Source: Streptomyces echinoruber
GTDB lineage: Bacteria; Actinomycetota; Actinomycetes; Streptomycetales; Streptomycetaceae
DNA length: 64,000 nucleotides
Direction: 5' to 3'
Assembly: GCF_014651135.1 (NCBI RefSeq)
Contig: NZ_BMWH01000016.1
Coordinates: 99,691 to 163,690, forward strand
The notes beneath the pieces were generated by a model. That model saw only the letters and a program-made list of their open reading frames with translations. It was not told the origin of the DNA and made no database searches. Both the position numbers and the translations under genes were made by a program. Shown piece after piece: positions 8,451 to 16,792 of the stretch. Position 1 is the first letter of the stretch. The number at the start of each line of letters is the position of its first letter.

Positions 8451-8531
8451 ACCGCGGGCACCCTGCCCCGGCCCCAGGGCCCGCGGCCGCCGGGCCGGCG
8501 CGGCGGCCTCCCCTTCCGGCGCGGCGCGTCC

Positions 8532-8587
8532 CGGCGGCCTGTCCCAGTGCGGCCGGCCCGGCGGCCTATCCCGGCGCGGCCCGGCCC
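8532..8587. repeat. 28-bp imperfect tandem duplication over the LuxR-gene stop
   Basis: Units 8532-8559 and 8560-8587 are about 80% identical (shared core GGCGGCCTRTCCC). The second unit contains the TAG stop of the leftward regulator (8566-8568); in the first unit the matching triplet is changed and no longer a stop. Confidence 0.6.
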
Positions 8588-11544
8588 GGCGCGTCGGGCT
8601 CCGGCGTGATCAGGCCCTCGCGGTGGGCGACGGCGACCGCCTCCGTACGGCTCGCGGCGCCCAGCTTGGTGAGGATGTGGGAGACGTGGACGCTCGCCGT
8701 CTTGGCGCTGATGAAGAGTTCCTCCCCGATCTGACGGTTGCTGCGGCCGCGGGCCAGCAGCCGCAGCACCTCCTGCTCGCGGGCCGTGAGCGCCGCCGGA
8801 CTCCCCTCGGCGGGCGGCGCGTCGGCGAGCCGGCCGCGGCGCAGCAGGGCGTCCACCTGCCGCAGCAGTGGCCCGGCACCCAGCCGCTGCGCCGTGTGCC
8901 GGGCCGTGCGGGCCTGGCGGGCGGCCTCCTCCCGGCGCCCGGCGGCGAGCAGCGCCTCGGCGAGCCGCAGCCGGCAGCGCGCCTGCTCGTAGACGTCGCC
9001 GTACCCGAAGGCGTCGACCGCCCGCTGCCACGCCGCCGCGTCCGGGCCCGACACGGCCCGGTGCCACTCCGCCTCGGCCCGCGCCAGCCACGCCCGGCCC
9101 TCCGGCCCCTGCGGCATGCCCTCCTCCCCGTGCCCGGCGCACTCCCGGGCGACACCGACGAGCTCGTCCGCGGTCCGCGTCCAGTCGCGCGGCTCCCGGC
9201 CGGCCAGGCGCTCCTCGCCCGCCGCGTCCGCGACCGCGGACAGGGCCAGCGCGGCCAGCCGCACCGCGGCGTCGGGGCGGTGGCCCGCGTGCTGGGTGAG
9301 CGCCGCGACCGTCTCCCGCATCCGGCGCACGGCCTGCGCCGGATCGCCGCGCAGGGCGGCGGCGTCGGTGAGCACGATCCCCGCCACCAGCGTCGCCAGC
9401 CAGTCGAACGGCCCCGCCAGCAGGGCCCGGGCCCGGTCGGCGGCCCCGGCCTCGCCTCGCGCCAGCGCCACGTACAGGACCGGCCCGACCCAGTAACCGT
9501 CCGCCGCGGGCAGCGCGTCGGTGTCGGCCGCCGCCGCGCGCAGGCACTCGTCCCAGCGGCCCAGCGTGTACAGCACCAGCAGCCGCAGATAGCGCATCTC
9601 CAGCGGGTACGGCGACGACAGCAGCCCGGTACGCCGGGCGCGCTCCAGGCCCTCGGCCAGCCACGGCAGGCACTGCTCCAACTCGCCCGCCTCGAAGCAC
9701 CCGATGGCGAGACTGAACAGCGCCCGCATCTCCACCGGCGTGTTCCCCGCCCGCCGGGCCAGCTCCCGCGCCTGCCGCAGCAGCGCGCGGTTCTCGGGGG
9801 AGCGGCGTCCGCCGCCCTCCAGGTGGGCCAGCGAGACCAGCAGATCGGCCCGGGCGTCGGGGATGCCGAGCTGCTCGGCGGCCCGCAGGGCCCGGCGGGC
9901 GATGCGCAGCGCGGTGGCGTCCTCGCCGACCTGGCGGGCCGCCAGCACGTGCGTGGCCGCCGCCCACACCCAGGTCGCCGAGGGCGGCTCGGCGGGGATC
10001 ATGGCGAGCGCGTCGCTGCTGTGGGCGAACGCGGCCGAGAGGCTGTCCACGCCGAGCAGGTTGCCGGCGAGGGTGTACCGCACCCGGGCGGCCAGCTCCG
10101 AGTCGGCGTCCCGGCCGAGGGCCGCCAGCGCGTCCCGGGTGAGCGAGACCGCGCGGTGGCCGTCGCCGGCGTGCGCGGCCGCGGCGGAGGCGCGCAGCGT
10201 GAGCGTCACCCGGTCCACGCCGTCGCACGCCGGCCGCGCGGACGGCTCCACCGCCGGCCACAGGTCGAGGGCGGCCTCCAGGTGCCGCAGCTCCTCGGCG
10301 GGCGCGCCGAGGAGCCGGGCGTGGTCGGCCGCCTCCAGCGAGGCGGCCAGCGCCCGCGCCGGGTCGTGGCTCTCGCGGTAGTGGTGGGCACGCTCCGCGG
10401 CCGACTCGCCCGCGGGGCCGCGCTCCTGCAGCAGCCGGGCGAACGCGCCGTGCAGCCGGGAGCGTTCCCCCGGCAGCAGGTCCGTGTACACCGCCTCCCG
10501 GGTCAGGGCGTGCCGGAAGGCGTACGCGCCGTCGTCGCCGGGCACCAGCAGCCGGTGCTCGACGGCCTCCCGCAGGGCGGCCTCCAGTTCCTCCTCCGGA
10601 ATCCCGACTGCGTCCCGCAGCAGGTCGTGCCCGACGCGGCGCCCGGCGACGGCGGCGGCACGCAGCACCTGCCGAGCGGTGCCGGACAGCTGCTCGAACC
10701 GGACCAGGAGGACGTCGGCGAGGGCGTCGGGCAGGCCGTCGGTCCGCGTGCCGGAGGCGGCGAGCAGCTCCTCGGCGTAGAAGGCGTTGCCCTCGGCGCG
10801 GTCCACGATGCGGCGGACCGTGGCCTTGGGCAGCTCGCGCTCCTGCAGCGCCCGCACCAGCCGGGCGACGTCGGCGTCGGGCAGGGGCCGCAGCTCCAGG
10901 CGCTCCACCGAGGGCAGCCGGACCAGTTCGGCCAGCAGCGGCCGCAGCGGGTGGCGGCGGTGCAGGTCGTCCGCCCGGTAGGAGGCGAACACCGCCGGGC
11001 GGTACGGGGGCGCACCCGATGCCGGCCGGTCCAGGCCGCCGCGGCTGAGCAGGAAGCGCAGCAGGTCGCGGGAGGACTGGTCGGCCCAGTGCAGGTCCTC
11101 CAGGACCAGCAGGATGGGCGCGGTGTGCGCGAGGTCGGCCAGCAGCCCGGCCACGCCCTCGAACAGCCGCAGCCGGTCGCCCGCGTCCCGTACGGCGCCG
11201 GCGCCGCCGCCCAGCAGCCGGTCCACCGCCGGGTGCGCGGCCAGGACGTCCGCGAAGCGCCCGTCGGCGGCGAGCGCGCCCAGGACCTCGGTGAACGGCA
11301 GGTACGGCAGGCCCACGTCGCCCACGTCGACGCAGTGACCGGTGAGGACGAGCGTCCCCGCCGCGGCGGCCCGCGCGGCGGTCTCGGACAGCAGCCGCGT
11401 CTTGCCGACCCCGGCGTCCCCGGAGACCAGCACCGCGCGGGCCTCGCCCCCGCGGGCGCGCTCCAGCACCCCGAAGAGGCGGGCCAGCTCGGCGTCCCGG
11501 CCGATCAGCGGCGCGGCGGAGGCGATCGTCGACACGGCATCCAT
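8566..11544 (-). CDS. Large AAA-ATPase LuxR-family transcriptional regulator
   Basis: A ~992-residue regulator of the LAL/MalT-like class. The N-terminus carries an AAA_16/NACHT-like module with Walker A V-S-G-D-A-G-V-G-K-T-R (~residues 46-56) and Walker B I-L-L-V-L-E-D-L-H-W-A-D, the middle is a long alpha-helical TPR-like region, and the C-terminal ~65 residues are a LuxR helix-turn-helix (L-T-A-R-E-Q-E-V-L-R-L-L-A-R-G-R-S-N-R-Q-I). Such proteins activate transcription after ligand-triggered, ATP-dependent assembly. ATG 11544 is chosen; GTG 11559 in frame is the alternative, and neither has a strong ribosome binding site. The target is unknown. Confidence 0.92.
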   Translation of the reverse strand: MDAVSTIASAAPLIGRDAELARLFGVLERARGGEARAVLVSGDAGVGKTRLLSETAARAAAAGTLVLTGHCVDVGDVGLPYLPFTEVLGALAADGRFADVLAAHPAVDRLLGGGAGAVRDAGDRLRLFEGVAGLLADLAHTAPILLVLEDLHWADQSSRDLLRFLLSRGGLDRPASGAPPYRPAVFASYRADDLHRRHPLRPLLAELVRLPSVERLELRPLPDADVARLVRALQERELPKATVRRIVDRAEGNAFYAEELLAASGTRTDGLPDALADVLLVRFEQLSGTARQVLRAAAVAGRRVGHDLLRDAVGIPEEELEAALREAVEHRLLVPGDDGAYAFRHALTREAVYTDLLPGERSRLHGAFARLLQERGPAGESAAERAHHYRESHDPARALAASLEAADHARLLGAPAEELRHLEAALDLWPAVEPSARPACDGVDRVTLTLRASAAAAHAGDGHRAVSLTRDALAALGRDADSELAARVRYTLAGNLLGVDSLSAAFAHSSDALAMIPAEPPSATWVWAAATHVLAARQVGEDATALRIARRALRAAEQLGIPDARADLLVSLAHLEGGGRRSPENRALLRQARELARRAGNTPVEMRALFSLAIGCFEAGELEQCLPWLAEGLERARRTGLLSSPYPLEMRYLRLLVLYTLGRWDECLRAAAADTDALPAADGYWVGPVLYVALARGEAGAADRARALLAGPFDWLATLVAGIVLTDAAALRGDPAQAVRRMRETVAALTQHAGHRPDAAVRLAALALSAVADAAGEERLAGREPRDWTRTADELVGVARECAGHGEEGMPQGPEGRAWLARAEAEWHRAVSGPDAAAWQRAVDAFGYGDVYEQARCRLRLAEALLAAGRREEAARQARTARHTAQRLGAGPLLRQVDALLRRGRLADAPPAEGSPAALTAREQEVLRLLARGRSNRQIGEELFISAKTASVHVSHILTKLGAASRTEAVAVAHREGLITPEPDAPGRAAPG

Positions 11545-11670
11545 CCTGGCACGGGCCACCGGCGTCCCGGCCCGTCGCCGCGTCCCGCCGCAACGGCTCG
11601 GGCGGGCCGTGCGGCTCGGGGCCGGCGACCGGGCGCGTCCGGCGCGCGTGCGCCGGCGGGCCGCCGCCCG

Positions 11671-11757
11671 TCCCGCGCGGCTCAGCGTGTCCGTCCGCCC
11701 GTGCCGCTCAGCGCAGCGTGTCGGCCCGTCCCGCGCCGCTCAGCGCAGCGTGTCCGC
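11671..11757. repeat. Tandem repeat containing the stop codon of the ZnF-UBP gene
   Basis: Three copies of GCTCAGCGCAGCGTGTC-like sequence (the first lacks GCGCA-type bases) lie at ~11679, 11706 and 11738. The rightmost encodes the last residues D-T-L-R-stop of the leftward ZnF-UBP gene. The complementary TGA triplets at 11740, 11708 and 11682 fall in all three reading frames. Confidence 0.75.
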
Positions 11758-12090
11758 CCAGTCCGGCGGCACCCGGCCCGCGGGTCCCGGTACGGGCTGG
11801 TCCTCGGGGTGGCTGACCGGCGGGGCGAGGTCGGGGCCGGACGCGTACAACTGCGAGGTGGTGTAGTCCCAGAACCAGCCCTCGCCCGGTTCGAAGCTGC
11901 GGATCACCGGGTGCCCGGTGGCCTCGTAGTGCGCGGTGGCGTGCCGGGCGGGGGAGTCGTCGCAGCAGCCGATGTGCCCGCACCGGGCGCAGCGCCGCAG
12001 GTGGAACCACCAGCCGCCGGTCGCCTCGCACTCGGCGCAGCCGGTGCCGCTCGGCGGAACGTTCGGGTCGATACCGCTGTCGTGCGTCAT
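11740..12090 (-). CDS. ZnF-UBP domain protein
   Basis: A 116-residue protein that is almost wholly a UBP-type zinc finger. Ligand-like residues follow the family spacing: C18-x2-C21, C34-x2-C37-G-H39, C42/C43, H50, H54 and H60, then the aromatic G-W-F-W-D-Y. In eukaryotes this fold binds the C-terminal Gly-Gly of free ubiquitin; in bacteria its ligand is not established. Start ATG 12090 overlaps the stop of the kinase gene (ATGA), so it is translationally coupled third gene of a three-gene operon; GAGGAG precedes it. Its company with a redox-type response regulator suggests a signalling role. Confidence 0.88.
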   Translation of the reverse strand: MTHDSGIDPNVPPSGTGCAECEATGGWWFHLRRCARCGHIGCCDDSPARHATAHYEATGHPVIRSFEPGEGWFWDYTTSQLYASGPDLAPPVSHPEDQPVPGPAGRVPPDWADTLR

Positions 12091-13559
12091 GCCGGCTCCT
12101 CGAGGGGATCGGGTGCGTCGGTGCCGGCCGGGGCGGCCGTCAGCGGGAGCAGGACCTGGAAGCGGGTGTCGCCCGGCACCGATTCCACCCGCAGGGCGCC
12201 GCCGTGCTTGTCGACCACGATCCGCCGGGAGATGTCCAGGCCCAGTCCTGTGCCCTCGCCGACCGGCTTGGTGGTGAAGAACGGCTCGAAGACGCGGTCG
12301 CGGATCTCCTCGGGCACGCCGGGGCCGGTGTCGCAAAACTCCACCAGGAGCCGCTCCCCGTCCCGGGCCGTGCGCACGGTGAGCGTCCCCTCGCCGCCCG
12401 CGCCGTTGATGGCGCCGACGGCGTTGTCGATCAGGTTCGTCCACACCTGGTTCAGCTCGGCCGGGTAGCCGGGGACGCGCGGCAGCGTACGGTCGTAGTC
12501 CTTGACGACCCGGATGCGGTCGCCGATCTTCCCGGAGAGCATCAGCAGCGTGCTGTCGAGGAGTTCGTGCACGTCGGTCACCTGGTAGGGCGCCCGGTCC
12601 AGATGGGAGTACTGCTTGGCGGCGTCGACCAGCGTGGTGATCCGGGTGGTGGAGTCCTCGATCTCGTTCATCAGCAGCTCGGTCTCCACCGTGTAGTTGA
12701 GCCAGCCGATCGCGTTCGGCAGGATCTCCGGCGCGACGGACACGGCGACCTCCTCCAGCCAGTCGGTGTCCAGCCCGGCCTGCACGAAGGTGGGCGCGAT
12801 CCGCCAGCCCTCGGTGATGCCGTGGTCGTCCAGCCAGTCGGCGAGCTCGTCCTCCCGGTCCGCGGCCTGCAGGGGGCTGAGCGCCGAGGTCTTGGCGACC
12901 CGTTCCACCGTGCGCTCCTGGACCTCCATCAGCTGCGCGAGGTCGTCCCGGGAGAAGGGGCCCTCGGCGATGACGGCGAGTTTGCGCCGCATCTTCGCCA
13001 CCCGCTCCCGCAGGGTCGCCGTGGCCCGCACGGCCGCCGCGGCGGGGTTGTTGAGCTCGTGGGTCAGCCCGGCCGACAGGGAGCCCAGCGCCAGCAGGCG
13101 TTCCCGCTGCCCGAGGGTGCGCTGGGTGCTCTTGGAGCCGAGGAAGAGGCCCTCCAGCAGGTGGACCGCCATCGGGAACCACTCCCGCACGACGTCGGCG
13201 AAGGTGTCCGCGGGCAGCACGAAGAACCGCGTCGGCTCCGTCACGCGCAGGGAGCTGGTGTAGACCTGCGGCACCCTCTCCCCGAGGTAGGCCTGCGTGG
13301 CGCCGGCGTACACCCCGCGCTGCGAGGTCCGGTTGATCTCGACGTCGTCGCCGCCGACCCGGCGGGAGAGCACGACCGTGCCCTCCAGCATCACGTAGAA
13401 GCAGGTCGCCGGCTCACCCTCGGCGTACACCGGGCCCGGGTCGAACAGTTCCACCCGCCCCGCGGCGCACAGCCGGCCCAGCTGCTCGGACGACAGCTTC
13501 TCGAACAGGAACAGGGAGCCGATCTCCCGCGGGCTGCACGGCACCGGCCGCCCGCTCAC
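12087..13559 (-). CDS. Sensor histidine kinase with cyclic-nucleotide-binding domain
   Basis: A 490-residue soluble kinase. Residues ~10-135 form a cNMP-binding (Crp-like) beta-roll (F-Y-V-M-L-E-G-T-V-V-L-S). A dimerisation/H-box region follows (L-S-A-G-L-T-H-E-L-N-N-P, phospho-acceptor His) and the C-terminus is a HATPase_c domain with N-box N-L-I-D-N-A-V, G1 D-T-G-P-G-V-P and G2 G-E-G-T-G-L-G-L-D. No membrane segments. GTG start overlaps the stop of the upstream flavoprotein gene (GTGA), and its own stop overlaps the next start. It probably phosphorylates the receiver domain encoded just upstream in response to a cyclic nucleotide or analogous ligand; the partner assignment is from gene order. 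Confidence 0.92.
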   Translation of the reverse strand: MSGRPVPCSPREIGSLFLFEKLSSEQLGRLCAAGRVELFDPGPVYAEGEPATCFYVMLEGTVVLSRRVGGDDVEINRTSQRGVYAGATQAYLGERVPQVYTSSLRVTEPTRFFVLPADTFADVVREWFPMAVHLLEGLFLGSKSTQRTLGQRERLLALGSLSAGLTHELNNPAAAAVRATATLRERVAKMRRKLAVIAEGPFSRDDLAQLMEVQERTVERVAKTSALSPLQAADREDELADWLDDHGITEGWRIAPTFVQAGLDTDWLEEVAVSVAPEILPNAIGWLNYTVETELLMNEIEDSTTRITTLVDAAKQYSHLDRAPYQVTDVHELLDSTLLMLSGKIGDRIRVVKDYDRTLPRVPGYPAELNQVWTNLIDNAVGAINGAGGEGTLTVRTARDGERLLVEFCDTGPGVPEEIRDRVFEPFFTTKPVGEGTGLGLDISRRIVVDKHGGALRVESVPGDTRFQVLLPLTAAPAGTDAPDPLEEPA

Positions 13560-15232
13560 GACTGCTCCAGGTAACGGTGGACGAGCATCACGGCCATGGC
13601 TCCCTCTCCGACGGCGGAGGCGACCCGCTTGGCGGACTCGGCGCGCGCGTCGCCCGCGACGAACACGCCGGGCACGTTGGTCTCCAGGTGGTACGGCGGC
13701 CGGTCCAGCTCCCAGCCCGCCGGCGGGCGCCCGTCGGGGGTCAGGTCCGGCCCGGCGAGGACGAACCCGCGCTCGTCGCGCAGCACCGTCCCGTCCAGCC
13801 AGTCGGTCAGCGGGGCGGCGCCGATGAACACGAACATCCACGAGGCGTCGACGCGTTCGGTCTCCCCGGTCAGGGTGTGACGCAGCGTCAGCTGCTCCAG
13901 GTGGCCGGAGCCGTGCGCGGCCGCCACGGCCGTGTGGTGGCGCACGGCGATGTTCGCCACCTCGTCGATCTGCTGGATCAGGTAGTGCGACATCGACGCC
14001 GACAGGTCCGCCCCGCGCACCAGCAGCGTCACCGACTTGGCGAACCGGGACAGGTACATCGCGGCCTGGCCGGCCGAGTTGGCGCCGCCCACGACGTACA
14101 CGTCCTGCCCCTGGCAGGAGGCGGCCTCGGTGAGCGCGGAGCCGTAGAACACCCCGCACCCGGTCAGGTCGGCACAGCCCGCCGCGTCCAGTTGCCGGTA
14201 CTGCACGCCGGTCGCGAGGATCACGCTGTGCGCGGCGATGGTCGAGCCGTCCGCGAACCGCACGACGCGCGCGGCGCCGCTCACCTCCAGGCCGGTGACC
14301 TCCCGCGCGGTGAGGATCTCCGCGCCGAACCGGGCCGCCTGCCGCCGCGCCCGCTCGGTGAGCTGGGCGCCGGAGACGCCGTCGGGGAAGCCGAGGTAGT
14401 TCTCGATCCGGGAGCTCTGCCCGGCCTGCCCGCCGGTCGCCGACCGCTCCACCAGCACGGTCCGCAGGCCCTCCGAGGCGCCGTAGACGGCCGCGCCGAG
14501 TCCCGCCGGGCCGCCGCCGATCACCACGAGGTCGTAGAAGCCGGCCGTCGGCGTGGTCGCCAGGCCCACCCGGGCGGCCAGTTCGGGCGCCTCGGGCTCG
14601 ACCAGGGCCGTGCCGTCCGGGGTGACCACCAGCGGCAGCCGCCGTCCGTCCTGCCCGGCGGCGGCCAGCAGCCGCCGGCCCTCCGGTTCCTCCACCGAGT
14701 ACCAGCGGTAGGGCACCTGGTTGCGGGCCAGGAACTCGCGCACGTCCGAGGAGCGCGCCGACCAGCGGTGCCCCACCACCTTGGTGCACGGCACCGTGCG
14801 GTGGTCGGCGGACCGCCAGGCCGTGAGCAGGTCGTCCAGGACCGGGTAGAGCTTCTCCTCCGGCGGGTCCCACGGCTTGAGCAGGTAGTGGTCGAGGTCG
14901 ACAACGTTGATCGCGTCGATCGCCGCGTTGGTGTCCGCGTACGCGGTCAGCAGCACCCGGCGCGCGGCCGGGTAGACGTCCATCGCCGCTTCCAGGAACT
15001 CGATGCCGTTCATGCCCGGCATGCGGTAGTCGGCCAGGACGACGGCCACCTGGTCGCCGCGCAGCTTCAGCTCGCGCAGCGCCTGCAGCGCCGACTCGCC
15101 GGACTCCGCGCGCACGACGCGGTGCTCGCCGCCGTAGCGGCGCCTGAGATCACGGGCGACGGCCCGGGAGACCCCGGGGTCGTCGTCCACGGTCATGATG
15201 ACGGTCCGCGCCGCCCCGGCGGCCTGTGTCAT
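13556..15232 (-). CDS. Response regulator fused to thioredoxin-reductase-like flavoprotein
   Basis: A 558-residue fusion. Residues 1-130 are a receiver domain (acidic D16-D18, phospho-acceptor D68 in L-A-D-Y-R-M-P-G, K119 in L-L-K-P-W). Residues ~147-215 resemble a glutaredoxin-like linker, and ~232-558 form an FAD/NAD(P)H oxidoreductase of the thioredoxin reductase fold with V-I-G-G-G-P-A-G (~237-244), V-V-G-G-A-N-S-A-G and the C-terminal G-V-F-V-A-G-D-A. The redox CxxC expected after the NAD domain junction is absent: the region reads G-C-G-V-F-Y-G-S-A. It heads the operon with the kinase and ZnF-UBP genes. Output may be flavin-dependent reduction switched by phosphorylation. ATG start preceded by GTGGGGGA. 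Confidence 0.92.
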   Translation of the reverse strand: MTQAAGAARTVIMTVDDDPGVSRAVARDLRRRYGGEHRVVRAESGESALQALRELKLRGDQVAVVLADYRMPGMNGIEFLEAAMDVYPAARRVLLTAYADTNAAIDAINVVDLDHYLLKPWDPPEEKLYPVLDDLLTAWRSADHRTVPCTKVVGHRWSARSSDVREFLARNQVPYRWYSVEEPEGRRLLAAAGQDGRRLPLVVTPDGTALVEPEAPELAARVGLATTPTAGFYDLVVIGGGPAGLGAAVYGASEGLRTVLVERSATGGQAGQSSRIENYLGFPDGVSGAQLTERARRQAARFGAEILTAREVTGLEVSGAARVVRFADGSTIAAHSVILATGVQYRQLDAAGCADLTGCGVFYGSALTEAASCQGQDVYVVGGANSAGQAAMYLSRFAKSVTLLVRGADLSASMSHYLIQQIDEVANIAVRHHTAVAAAHGSGHLEQLTLRHTLTGETERVDASWMFVFIGAAPLTDWLDGTVLRDERGFVLAGPDLTPDGRPPAGWELDRPPYHLETNVPGVFVAGDARAESAKRVASAVGEGAMAVMLVHRYLEQS

Positions 15233-15396
15233 GACGTCCCCCACCCCGGGCGCCGGGTTTGCGGACCCGGTCCCTGCTCGTGCGTCGCCGCGCCGGTCAT
15301 CGGCCCATCGTAGGCACGGCGCGGCCGCCGCGCGCGCCGGTTGGGGAACGGGGCCGTTCGGGGGCGCCGCGCGCCGGCCCAGGAAACGGCGGGTCC

Positions 15397-15750
15397 TCAG
15401 GGCCGTCGGGCGCCCAGGACGCAGAACTCGTTGCCCTCCGGATCCGCGAGGGTCACCCAGGGCTGCTCGCCCTGCCCGACGTCCGCGTGGCGGGCGCCGA
15501 GGGCGAGCAGGCGGTCGACCTCGGCCTCCTGGTCGTCGGGACGGAAGTCGAGGTGGAGACGGTTCTTGACCGTCTTCGCCTCGGGCACGGGCACGAAGAG
15601 CAGCCCCGGCAGCCGGTCCGGGGCCGGGCGGATCTCGACCTCGTCGGGCGCCTCGTGCACCACCACCCAGCCCAGCGCGCCGGCCCACCAGCGGCCCAGC
15701 GCGACCGGATCGGACGCGTCGACCACCACCTGCTCCCATTCCAGGCTCAT
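15397..15750 (-). CDS. VOC-superfamily (glyoxalase-like) protein
   Basis: A 117-residue protein with the Glyoxalase_6 pattern: an N-terminal V-V-V-D-A-S-D-P-V-A-L-G-R-W-W strand-helix, N-R-L-H-L-D-F-R in the centre and D-P-E-G-N-E-F-C-V-L at the end. The family is of small beta-alpha-beta metal-site proteins used as isomerases, dioxygenases or resistance binders. His and Glu ligands (H in R-L-H-L-D and E in N-E-F-C) are present. Substrate unknown. It stands alone between the flavoprotein operon and the universal stress protein. Confidence 0.88.
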   Translation of the reverse strand: MSLEWEQVVVDASDPVALGRWWAGALGWVVVHEAPDEVEIRPAPDRLPGLLFVPVPEAKTVKNRLHLDFRPDDQEAEVDRLLALGARHADVGQGEQPWVTLADPEGNEFCVLGARRP

Positions 15751-15759
15751 GCGGTGAAG

Positions 15760-15871
15760 CGTAGGGGCGGAGGAGACTGAAACACAGAGGCGGGAGAGGC
15801 CGAAGCACAGGAGTGGGGGAGAGGGGAAGCGCGGGGCGGGGGAGAGGCGAGGCGCCGGGGTTGGGGAAGAC
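15760..15871. other. Polypurine tract upstream of the universal stress gene
   Basis: About 110 bases on the plus strand are strongly purine-biased (runs such as GAGTGGGGGAGAGGGGAAG) between the divergent VOC and universal stress protein genes. No standard promoter pair was recognised here. Such asymmetry may reflect a G-quadruplex or triplex-prone segment; this is inference. Confidence 0.5.
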
Positions 15872-15909
15872 TGACCCGGACACGACCACGACACCGGGAG
15901 GCACCCCGC

Positions 15910-16782
15910 ATGACCCGCCCGATCACCGCAGGCGTCGACGGATCCGAGGAGAGCCTGGCCGCACTGGCGTGGGCGGCCCGGGAGGCGGTGCGCCGCGGAC
16001 TGCCGCTGCGGGTGGTGCAGGCCTGGCGGTACCAGCCGTACGAGGCGGTCGACGTGGGGGACCGGGACACCCAGGAGCGGTGGGTGCGCCAGGCGCTGGA
16101 CGGCGCGGTGCGCACCGTGGCCGAGCGCCACCCCGGCCTGGAGGTGTCCACCGACGTCCTGGCGGGCGCGGCCGTCGAGACCCTGGTCACCGCCGCCGGG
16201 GACGCCGAGCTGCTGGCGCTCGGCTCGCGCGGCCACGGGCCGGTCGTCGGCTTCCTGGTCGGCTCGGTCGGGCAGCAGGTGATCACCGAGGCGACGCGGC
16301 CCGTGGTCCTCGTGCGCGCCGGGGACGACCCCGCCGCCGAGGCCGCCGGCCGGGAGATCGTCGTCGGGCAGCACGGCGACGCGGAGGACAGCGCCGCCGC
16401 GCTGCGGTTCGCGTTCGAGACCGCGGCCGCCCGCGGCGCCACCGTGCGCGCCGTACGCGCCTGGACGCTGCCGCCGGTGTTCGCCTACAGCCCCGGCTCG
16501 CTGCACCTGCTCGACGAGGCCGGGGGCCTGGAGCCGTACGAGCGGCGGGCGCTGGCCGAGGCGCTGAAGCCGTGGCGCGAGCGGTTCCCCGGCGTGCCCG
16601 TGGTCGAGCACGTGGAGATGGGCAGCGCCGGGCAGGTGCTGCTGTCGGTGGCGCCGCGGGCCCAGCTGCTGGTCGTCGGGCGCCGCGCGCACCGCACGGC
16701 CGTCGGCGCCCGCATCGGCTCCGTCGCCCACGGCGCGCTGCACCACGCGACGTGCCCGGTGGCCGTCGTCCCGCACGACTGA
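15910..16782 (+). CDS. Universal stress protein with two USP domains
   Basis: A 290-residue tandem-UspA protein. Domain 1 (~1-145) opens with I-T-A-G-V-D-G-S-E-E-S and ends with the nucleotide-binding signature L-G-S-R-G-H-G-P-V-V-G-F-L-V-G-S-V. Domain 2 (~150-290) opens I-V-V-G-Q-H-G-D-A-E-D-S and ends V-G-R-R-A-H-R-T-A-V-G-A-R-I-G-S-V-A. Domain 1 carries the G-x2-G-x9-G-[S/T] type ATP motif, domain 2 a weaker version. The role is cytosolic stress tolerance, often in dormancy or hypoxia. It converges with the DUF4032 gene with only ten bases between. Confidence 0.93.
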   Translation: MTRPITAGVDGSEESLAALAWAAREAVRRGLPLRVVQAWRYQPYEAVDVGDRDTQERWVRQALDGAVRTVAERHPGLEVSTDVLAGAAVETLVTAAGDAELLALGSRGHGPVVGFLVGSVGQQVITEATRPVVLVRAGDDPAAEAAGREIVVGQHGDAEDSAAALRFAFETAAARGATVRAVRAWTLPPVFAYSPGSLHLLDEAGGLEPYERRALAEALKPWRERFPGVPVVEHVEMGSAGQVLLSVAPRAQLLVVGRRAHRTAVGARIGSVAHGALHHATCPVAVVPHD

Positions 16783-16792
16783 GTCACGTGCG

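Noticed and set aside
11740..12090. Bacterial ubiquitin system suggested by ZnF-UBP
   Set aside because: No E1, E2, E3 or ubiquitin-like gene is present nearby; the domain alone is not enough.
6608..12468. Very long open frames opposite the protease and LuxR-type genes on both strands (over 1600 codons)
   Set aside because: They are shadows caused by extreme GC; composition is Arg/Pro/Gly-rich without domains, and the real genes carry clear motifs.
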